From assembly GCA_938017675.1 (NCBI GenBank), contig CALIJB010000009.1, forward strand, positions 1 through 7,635: a DNA stretch of 7,635 bases, given 5' to 3'. Of this stretch, positions 1-4,740 are shown piece after piece. The notes under the pieces were generated by a model. The model made no database searches. It worked only from the letters and a program-made list of their open reading frames with translations, and had not been told where the DNA came from. Source of the DNA: an uncultured Candidatus Saccharibacteria bacterium. GTDB lineage: Bacteria; Patescibacteriota; Saccharimonadia; Saccharimonadales; Saccharimonadaceae. Both the position numbers and the translations under genes were made by a program. The first letter of the stretch is position 1. Each line of letters begins with the position of its first letter.

Positions 1-55
1 ACCCTCGACACCCTGCTTAAGAGGCAGGTGCTCTAACCAGCTGAGCTACTGGCCC
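1..55 (-). tRNA. tRNA-Lys(CTT), 3' end cut by window edge
   Basis: Read on the minus strand from 55, the sequence gives a 7-base acceptor strand GGGCCAG, then TA, D-stem GCTC/GAGC around the loop AGCTGGTTA, anticodon stem CCTGC/GCAGG, and the 7-base loop CTCTTAA. The anticodon CTT (positions 19-21) decodes AAG lysine. The variable stretch GTGTC and the first strand of the T-stem (GAGGG) are present. The T-loop, the rest of the T-stem, the acceptor 3' strand and any CCA lie outside the window. Confidence 0.96.
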
Positions 56-65
56 TTATCTTTTC

Positions 66-94
66 ATTATAGCATAGATAGAGGTAAAAGTAAA
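66..94 (-). promoter_or_regulatory. Promoter of tRNA-Lys
   Basis: On the minus strand a perfect -10 TATAAT (66-71) is preceded, after a 17-base spacer, by TTTACT (89-94), which matches TTGACA at four of six positions. The -10 ends 10 bases before the tRNA 5' end at 55, so the primary transcript would carry only a few extra 5' bases. This is the best consensus promoter in the window, as is usual for a stable RNA gene. Confidence 0.72.
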
Positions 95-148
95 TATGAG
101 CGCTAGGAGTTTTCGGTCTGTTGGGTAGTTAAATGATGACGCTTACTC

Positions 149-179
149 TTGCTAATTCTGTGAAAATCGACGATAATAT
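149..179 (+). promoter_or_regulatory. Candidate leaderless promoter of the 522-aa membrane protein gene
   Basis: TTGCTA (149-154; four of six against TTGACA) is followed after 17 bases by GATAAT (172-177), with an overlapping TAATAT at 174-179. Transcription would start at about 184-187, on or just before the ATG at 187. There is no Shine-Dalgarno sequence before that ATG. The same arrangement of a -10-like box 6-7 bases before ATG occurs at the other three genes that lead transcription units here. The alternative is that this is coding sequence of a protein starting at 133. Confidence 0.5.
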
Positions 180-186
180 ACGAATA

Positions 187-1755
187 ATGCCAGAGTTGAA
201 TCAAATTGGCGCCCACTTGCGGGCAGGTGTTATACGTGCACAGCGGCAGTCTGATGAGCGGCAACAAATGCTTAGTCAGGCTGATAAAATTAATGTCGTT
301 GGTGCTGGCGGCATGCTGACGGCGGCTTACGAGCAGCTGCGCAACGCCGCTGAAAATACCGAGGAGCACTTGCTGCTACAAAATGCTATCCGGCGGTTTT
401 TCAAACAATCGTTTATTGTTCGCGATGAGGCGTTGGTCCGCAAAAGCGGCGAAGAATTGGTGGTTGAATTAACTTTTGCGGGATATTTGCCTAACGATAG
501 CGTGTCGCGCAGCCAAATCAAAGAGATTTCAAAACTAGCAACAGCGCACTATAAAGCGTATGAAAAGCTGATTGCTGATCGTTCAATCAATTTGGATCGT
601 TCTTCGGCATGGCTGTTAGAGACTTTGTCGGTATTGGCGGCGAATGTATTGGTTGATCACGCAGGCGATCATGCGTTTATTGATTTTGCGTATGAATATT
701 TCGAGACAGCAATTCCGCGTGATGCGCTGCAATCGACTTCGGCTGATGAATACGGAGCTGCGCTTTATGTGGCTATTCAGCAGGCGCTAATGAAGAGCGA
801 CGTAGCCACGGTGCGCGCAGGGCTATTGGTGCGTTATGGAACGAGCGTTGAGTCGCTTGAGGCTTTTGTTGAATTTAATCGTAAAATTGATAAGATGCTG
901 CGCAGTACGTCGGTTGAAGAGCTGCGCCGCGTGGTTGATCGCCAGGGCGCGCCGCTGCGTGTTATTCGCCATATGATGGAGACGCAAGACGACTTCCCGG
1001 CATTGTTGCAAAAACGCGAGGCATTTCTCGACGAATTTGAGCGGCAAGTGAACCGTGAATATTCTAGCATGATGGCGCGAATTAACCGGGCTATTATGCG
1101 CAGCGTGGTCTTCTTGGTAATTACTAAGTTTTTGATTGGCATCGCTATTGAAGTGCCATATGACCTGTGGGCGCACGGACAAATTGAGTGGTTAGTATTG
1201 ATGATCAATTTGTTCTTCCCGCCGATATACATGGTGTTGCTGCGCTTAACGCTGAATGTGCCGGGATACGCAAATACCGAAGCGCTGATTAAACGAGTCG
1301 ATCAGATGCTCTACGGCGGCGATAATACTGTACTGATGCGGCGGCAATTAGCGGGACGGACGTATAGCTCGATGTTTTCGATTATGTACGGCGTAATGAG
1401 TCTGGCGGTGTTCGCGCTGGCGACTTGGCTGCTGACGTTGATTGGTTTTTCACCAGTGCATATTATTATTTTCTTTGTATTTTTCTCGGCGGCGAGCTTC
1501 CTAGGCTTTCGCTTGAGCCGGTTGATTCGCGATCTCGAGATTGTGCGCAGTGCTAGCAACGGCTTTACCTTTGTACGCGATACGCTGTATTTGCCGTTTG
1601 TAGTCGCTGGCCGGTGGATGAGTGATAAATACGCGCAGGTTAATATTGTGTCGATGGTGTTGGATATGTTAATTGAATTACCGCTCAAAACCATCTTGCG
1701 CAAGATTCGGCAATGGGCAGCTTTTATTGATGATAGAAAGGACAGTATATCATGA
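187..1755 (+). CDS. Conserved CPR-type membrane protein of unknown function, four predicted TM helices
   Basis: Function not recognised. The product is 522 aa from the chosen start. The first ~305 residues are soluble, mostly helical and charged (starting M-P-E-L-N-Q-I-G). Two hydrophobic segments follow at about residues 305-327 (F-L-V-I-T-K-F-L-I-G) and 333-355 (with N-L-F-F-P-P-I-Y), a ~40-residue polar linker, then two more at about 396-422 and 425-447, and an amphipathic C-terminal tail. The motif I-E-V-P-Y-D-L-W-x-H-G between the first two helices and L-x-V-P-G-x-A-N-T after the second look like family signatures; from memory, similar proteins recur in Saccharibacteria and other CPR genomes as hypotheticals. 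The ATG at 187 is chosen because of the promoter-like box just upstream. In-frame ATGs at 133 and 136 would add 18 or 17 residues but lack a ribosome site. The stop overlaps the folD start (ATGA), so the two genes form one unit. The coding frame is certain; the start is less so. Confidence 0.85.
   Translation: MPELNQIGAHLRAGVIRAQRQSDERQQMLSQADKINVVGAGGMLTAAYEQLRNAAENTEEHLLLQNAIRRFFKQSFIVRDEALVRKSGEELVVELTFAGYLPNDSVSRSQIKEISKLATAHYKAYEKLIADRSINLDRSSAWLLETLSVLAANVLVDHAGDHAFIDFAYEYFETAIPRDALQSTSADEYGAALYVAIQQALMKSDVATVRAGLLVRYGTSVESLEAFVEFNRKIDKMLRSTSVEELRRVVDRQGAPLRVIRHMMETQDDFPALLQKREAFLDEFERQVNREYSSMMARINRAIMRSVVFLVITKFLIGIAIEVPYDLWAHGQIEWLVLMINLFFPPIYMVLLRLTLNVPGYANTEALIKRVDQMLYGGDNTVLMRRQLAGRTYSSMFSIMYGVMSLAVFALATWLLTLIGFSPVHIIIFFVFFSAASFLGFRLSRLIRDLEIVRSASNGFTFVRDTLYLPFVVAGRWMSDKYAQVNIVSMVLDMLIELPLKTILRKIRQWAAFIDDRKDSIS
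1737..1742 (+). promoter_or_regulatory. Shine-Dalgarno of folD
   Basis: AAAGGA lies 9 bases before the folD ATG at 1752, inside the last codons of the upstream gene. With the ATGA overlap at 1752-1755 it supports translation of folD as the second gene of an operon, and it shows that this genome does use SD-led initiation at internal genes. Confidence 0.7.
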
Positions 1756-2567
1756 AAGAGTTAAACGGCAAGGAACTGCAAGGTTTTATTAAGCAGCGCC
1801 AAGCGCGTCAAGTACGAAATCTACGCCAAGAATATGGTGTGGCGCCAAAACTAGTTATTATAATGAGCAAAAACGCTAGCCAAGCGATTCAAACGTATGT
1901 TCGGATGAAAACACGTTACGCAGCAGATATTCTGATTGATGTTGACGTACAAGCAGTCGCGCAAGCTGATATGATGCCGGCGATTGACCAAGCTAATAAC
2001 GACTCAGCAGTGCAGGGGATAATTTTGCAATTGCCGATTGATGACGTGTCGCAGACCGAAAAGCTGTGCCAATTAATCGCGCCAGAGAAAGATGTTGATG
2101 GTTTAGGGGCTAGTAGTATCTATCCGAGCGCTACTGCGCAAGCAATCGATTGGCTATTGGCTGGGTATAATATCGAGCTATCGGATAAGCAAATTGCTAT
2201 CGTGGGCCGCGGTAAGCTTGTCGGAGCACCGCTCGAAAAAATGTGGCAGCAGCGCGGTCTAAACGTGCAGGTCTACGACAAGACGAATCCAGCTACCGCA
2301 GACAGTTTGCAAAAATGTAACGTAATTGTAACAGCGACCGGCGTGCCGCACTTGATCACCTCCGAAATGATCGCGCCAGAGACGGTAGTGGTGGATGCTG
2401 GTACGGCGAGCGAAGGCGGCGTGTTGGTCGGCGATGTTGACGATGCGGTTCGCCAGCGCAGCGATATTACGATTACACCGCAAAAGGGCGGTGTCGGTCC
2501 GTTGACATACGCAGTATTATTTGATCATCTGATTGAGGCGTGCTTGCGGCAAGTTGGTAGGTTATAA
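1752..2567 (+). CDS. folD: Bifunctional methylene-THF dehydrogenase / methenyl-THF cyclohydrolase, divergent short form
   Basis: FolD interconverts 5,10-methylene-THF and 10-formyl-THF through 5,10-methenyl-THF, using NADP(+), in the cytosol. The product has 271 aa against roughly 280-300 usual. Visible family features are the catalytic pair Tyr49/Lys53 in Y-V-R-M-K (Tyr50/Lys54 in E. coli numbering), Q-L-P (Gln93), P-E-K-D-V-D-G (111-117), the Rossmann cofactor loop V-G-R-G-K-L-V-G-A-P (151-160), T-A-T-G-V-P (194-199), V-V-V-D-A-G (212-217), V-G-D-V-D (226-230) and T-P-Q-K-G-G-V-G-P-L-T (242-252). Oddities: the stretch after K-D-V-D-G is about 10 residues shorter than in E. coli FolD, and the usual P-C-T-P-x-G motif is replaced by P-S-A-T-A-Q (125-130). 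The key lysine and the G-G-V-G-P motif remain, so it is probably active. ATG at 1752 has a good SD and overlaps the upstream stop. Confidence 0.93.
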   Translation: MKELNGKELQGFIKQRQARQVRNLRQEYGVAPKLVIIMSKNASQAIQTYVRMKTRYAADILIDVDVQAVAQADMMPAIDQANNDSAVQGIILQLPIDDVSQTEKLCQLIAPEKDVDGLGASSIYPSATAQAIDWLLAGYNIELSDKQIAIVGRGKLVGAPLEKMWQQRGLNVQVYDKTNPATADSLQKCNVIVTATGVPHLITSEMIAPETVVVDAGTASEGGVLVGDVDDAVRQRSDITITPQKGGVGPLTYAVLFDHLIEACLRQVGRL

Positions 2568-2572
2568 TAATT

Positions 2573-2947
2573 CTATCGCTTATCGTTCAGCGCTTCTTTG
2601 GCGTGGATTACAACTTGGCTAGGTGTTAGATTAGCCTTGACGATATAACTATGAATACCTAGGTTACGCAGCTCGGCAGGTGCCTCTTCTTCGCCTAGGT
2701 TGGTTAGAATGATAACTGGCGTATTAGCATTAGCGGGTTGTTGGCGGATTTTTCGCAGCGCTTCGGTGCCGTTCATATTCGGCATTTGCAGATCAAGTAA
2801 AATGATGTCAGGATTAGCATGCTTAACCACTTTGACGCCAGTCTCGCCGTCGCTGGCAGTAACCACATCGAATCCAGCCGCCTCGAACTTCATCCGGTAC
2901 ATTTGGTTGATTACTTGATCGTCCTCGATAATAGCGATAGTTGTCAT
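2573..2947 (-). CDS. Single-domain (CheY-like) response regulator
   Basis: The 124-aa product is one receiver domain with no output domain. The phosphorylation pocket is complete: Asp9-Asp10 in I-I-E-D-D, phosphoacceptor Asp52 in L-L-D-L-Q-M-P, Thr82 in I-L-T-N and Lys104 in Y-I-V-K-A-N. It probably takes phosphate from the divergent histidine kinase next door and acts through protein contacts, or passes phosphate on; it cannot bind DNA by any visible domain. The start M-T-T-I-A-I-I-E-D-D is chosen because the receiver fold begins there and a -10-like box lies 6 bases upstream. The frame stays open a further 43 codons upstream, into the kinase gene, but that part has no receiver homology. The gene converges on folD, with 5 bases between the two stops. 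Confidence 0.95.
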   Translation of the reverse strand: MTTIAIIEDDQVINQMYRMKFEAAGFDVVTASDGETGVKVVKHANPDIILLDLQMPNMNGTEALRKIRQQPANANTPVIILTNLGEEEAPAELRNLGIHSYIVKANLTPSQVVIHAKEALNDKR

Positions 2948-2953
2948 GCTTTT

Positions 2954-2959
2954 ATAATA
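2954..2959 (-). promoter_or_regulatory. -10-like box of the response regulator gene (leaderless)
   Basis: On the minus strand TATTAT ends exactly 6 bases (AAAAGC) before the ATG, placing the predicted +1 on the A of the start codon. No SD is present. No good -35 is found at 16-18 bases, so the promoter may depend on an activator. The same AT-rich patch reads TATAAT on the plus strand (2953-2958) and could give the kinase gene a second promoter with a leader of about 60 bases. Confidence 0.55.
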
Positions 2960-2972
2960 GCATATTCCGGTT

Positions 2973-3011
2973 ACTTTTCGAGTAAGCTCTAGCGTTATCG
3001 TCGAGAAAAGT
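2973..3011. repeat. Inverted repeat in the divergent regulator/kinase intergenic region
   Basis: ACTTTTC (2973-2979) and GAAAAGT (3005-3011) form a perfect 7-base inverted repeat with a 25-base centre. The right arm ends one base before the kinase -10-like box; the left arm sits 13 bases upstream of the regulator -10-like box. It could be a split binding site serving both promoters. Seven bases with a long spacer in AT-rich DNA could also arise by chance. Confidence 0.35.
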
Positions 3012-3012
3012 G

Positions 3013-3018
3013 TACTAT
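3013..3018 (+). promoter_or_regulatory. -10-like box of the histidine kinase gene (leaderless)
   Basis: TACTAT lies 7 bases before the ATG at 3026, giving a predicted +1 at 3025 or 3026. The only SD-like string, AAAGG (3019-3023), is 2 bases from the ATG, too close for normal use. No clear -35 is seen at 16-18 bases. Confidence 0.5.
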
Positions 3019-3025
3019 AAAGGCA

Positions 3026-4279
3026 ATGAAGCGGTTTTTTGGTAGAGTTCGCCGTCCATCGTATCGTTCGCAGCAAGTCGTAGATGCTTTGACGCGCAAA
3101 ATGGTTGATGCCAAAGACATTGATACATTGCTAAATAGCTATTTAGAAACTTTTGTTAGTGTACTGCAAGTACGTTTTGCTGGCGTGGCTTTTTGCGATC
3201 AATATCACCAGCCGTATATTGCCGGCAAGCGTAATGTACCAGCATGGTTGGACTCACAGACGCTTGGTTCTGGCGACATTGGTGATTATGCTCGATATGG
3301 TATTGCAGCAATCTTACCGCTGTGCGTTGCTGATCAGAAAATTGGTTGCCTGGTAATTGGCGAGCGGCGTGACGGCTGCGAGATTCGCGGTAAGGAATTC
3401 GAGCTGTTTGATGTTTTAGCGCGTAATCTATCAGTGGCGCTTTTGAATATGTTTCGCCTAGAGGAGATTCGCCGCTTAGCTGGAAATTTAGAGAAGGAAG
3501 TCGATGAGGCGACCAGTCAGCTGCGCCAGTCCAACAAAAGATTGCAGGCCCTGGATGCCACTAAAGATGAGTTTGTCAGTATGGCCAGCCACCAGCTGCG
3601 GACGCCGCTGACCAGCGTGAAGGGCTACCTGAGTATGGTTCTCGAGGGCGACGCTGGCGAGATTACACCGCCGCAGCGGCAGCTGCTAGAAGAGGCTTTT
3701 CGCAGCAGCGAGCGGATGGTGCGATTGGTTAGCGATTTTTTGAACGTGAGCCGTTTGCAGACTGGTAAGTTTATCATCAATCGTACAGCGGTCAATTTGT
3801 CGCAGCTGGTTGCTGAAGAGGTTGCGAACGTAGATCAGGTAGCAAATACACATAAAGTCAAGGTCACGTATCGCCAGCCAGCGCGCTTTCCACTACTGTA
3901 TCTAGACGATACCAAGATTCGTCAAGTTATTATGAATTTCATTGATAACGCTATTTATTATTCACCAGACGCTAATACGGTAAAGGTCCGATTGTCAATT
4001 GAAGATGGCCAGGCAGTTTTGCGGGTAATCGATAAGGGAATGGGCGTATCGCCATCTGCCAAGAAAAAACTTGGCACTAAGTTCTTTCGCGGCGACAACG
4101 CTCGGCGGCAGCGGCCGGACGGCACGGGGATCGGCTTGTTCTTGGCGAAGAAAGTAGTCGAAGGGCATGGCGGTACGATGATTTTCGAATCGGAGCTCGG
4201 CAAGGGTAGTACTTTTGGCTTTCGGCTACCGATTGCGGAGTTAAAGTCGCCGCCAGCTCTAGACGGCAGCAAAGCATAA
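3026..4279 (+). CDS. Soluble sensor histidine kinase: GAF-like domain, HisKA, HATPase
   Basis: The 417-aa product has no transmembrane helix or signal peptide, so it senses in the cytosol or at the inner membrane face. Residues ~15-145 resemble a GAF domain; ~145-178 form a charged coiled-coil linker. The dimerisation/phosphoacceptor helix carries His189 in S-H-Q-L-R-T-P-L. The ATPase core has the N-box with Asn304 and Asn308 (M-N-F-I-D-N-A), G1 Asp336-x-Gly-x-Gly, F-box K-F-F-R-G-D (352-357), G2 G-T-G-I-G-L (366-371) and a G-K-G-S-T-F ending (392-397). All motifs for autophosphorylation are intact. The likely partner is the divergent single-domain regulator. Two oddities: Gln replaces the usual Glu after the His, and all four cysteines (57, 100, 108, 118) fall in the sensor domain. 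The input signal cannot be read from the sequence. Confidence 0.94.
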   Translation: MKRFFGRVRRPSYRSQQVVDALTRKMVDAKDIDTLLNSYLETFVSVLQVRFAGVAFCDQYHQPYIAGKRNVPAWLDSQTLGSGDIGDYARYGIAAILPLCVADQKIGCLVIGERRDGCEIRGKEFELFDVLARNLSVALLNMFRLEEIRRLAGNLEKEVDEATSQLRQSNKRLQALDATKDEFVSMASHQLRTPLTSVKGYLSMVLEGDAGEITPPQRQLLEEAFRSSERMVRLVSDFLNVSRLQTGKFIINRTAVNLSQLVAEEVANVDQVANTHKVKVTYRQPARFPLLYLDDTKIRQVIMNFIDNAIYYSPDANTVKVRLSIEDGQAVLRVIDKGMGVSPSAKKKLGTKFFRGDNARRQRPDGTGIGLFLAKKVVEGHGGTMIFESELGKGSTFGFRLPIAELKSPPALDGSKA

Positions 4280-4289
4280 ATGGTATACT
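4260..4289 (+). promoter_or_regulatory. Extended -10 promoter of the surface module
   Basis: TATACT (4284-4289) is preceded by TGG, giving an extended -10 (TGnTATACT). TAGACG (4260-4265, four of six against TTGACA) lies 18 bases upstream, inside the end of the kinase gene. The -10 ends 7 bases before the ATG at 4297, and the gap is TTTATTT with no SD, so the transcript should be leaderless. It gives the surface genes their own start of transcription despite only 17 bases between the kinase stop and the next ATG. Confidence 0.6.
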
Positions 4290-4296
4290 TTTATTT

Positions 4297-4740
4297 ATGA
4301 AGAGGAAGATGGGATTTATCATAGGCGGCGGCCTGGCGGTTATAGCAGCTGTTGTCGCTGCGGCAGCACTGGGATATCTTTACGGCGGCGTAAAAACGCC
4401 AGAACAGCGCGCGCTGGTTTACTATAATGTGTGCGGAAATGATATCATTGATAAGTTTAATGGTAGTATATCTTCCCCTGATAATCTGAAGAAGATTGCT
4501 GGCGAAATAGAAAAAAAGAATCACTACGCTGATGACGCCACGTGTGTTGTTGCCTTGTATTTTTATCATACGACCGCAGATGCGAACGGTCATAGCCAGA
4601 AGACGGACGAGTTATATAACAAAATAAAAAACCTGTCAGACAAAGGAATATACGCTAGCGGCAGGCTGAAGGTGCCAGTTAATGTTGAGCAGTTAAATTT
4701 GCTGCGCAGTAAGCAATCAGTTCCGGAGAATAAGCAATAA
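4297..4740 (+). CDS. Small membrane-anchored protein of unknown function, first gene of surface module
   Basis: Not recognised. The 147-aa product begins with a positive tip (M-K-R-K-M), then a single hydrophobic helix at about residues 6-30 rich in Gly, Ala and Val, without a clear signal-peptidase or lipobox site. It is best read as an N-terminal anchor with the rest outside. The outer part has two cysteines (46 and 83), which could form a disulfide. Residues ~75-118, with D-D-A-T-C-V-V-A-L-Y-F-Y and D-E-L-Y-N-K-I-K-N-L, look like a helical hairpin of TPR type, but only one repeat is visible. The tail is polar and disordered-looking. The stop TAA shares its last A with the ATG of the next gene (TAATG), so the two proteins are probably made together and may interact. 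Confidence 0.85.
   Translation: MKRKMGFIIGGGLAVIAAVVAAAALGYLYGGVKTPEQRALVYYNVCGNDIIDKFNGSISSPDNLKKIAGEIEKKNHYADDATCVVALYFYHTTADANGHSQKTDELYNKIKNLSDKGIYASGRLKVPVNVEQLNLLRSKQSVPENKQ
4725..4730 (+). promoter_or_regulatory. Shine-Dalgarno of the 927-aa secreted protein
   Basis: GGAGAA lies 9 bases before the ATG at 4740, within the final codons of the upstream gene. It fixes the start and supports coupled translation across the TAATG junction. Confidence 0.7.

Noticed and set aside
823..1232. Two long minus-strand open frames opposite the membrane protein gene
   Set aside because: They lie wholly within a clear plus-strand coding region, show no domain or start signal, and arise from the codon bias of the real gene.
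1311..1703. 130-codon minus-strand open frame
   Set aside because: Shadow of the C-terminal membrane helices of the plus-strand gene; composition is that of a reverse-read frame rich in Arg, Ile and Ser.
2543..2553. CTTGCGGCAAG hairpin near the folD end as a terminator
   Set aside because: Stem of only 4-5 bases, inside the coding region, and no T-run on either strand.
2563..2568. Perfect TATAAT on the plus strand at the end of folD, pointing antisense to the response regulator
   Set aside because: No -35 at 16-18 bases and it is partly made by the folD stop codon in AT-rich DNA; chance is the simplest reading.
2948..3076. N-terminal extension of the response regulator by 43 codons
   Set aside because: The extra part overlaps the kinase gene and the promoter region, has no receiver homology, and a -10-like box lies just before the internal ATG at 2947.
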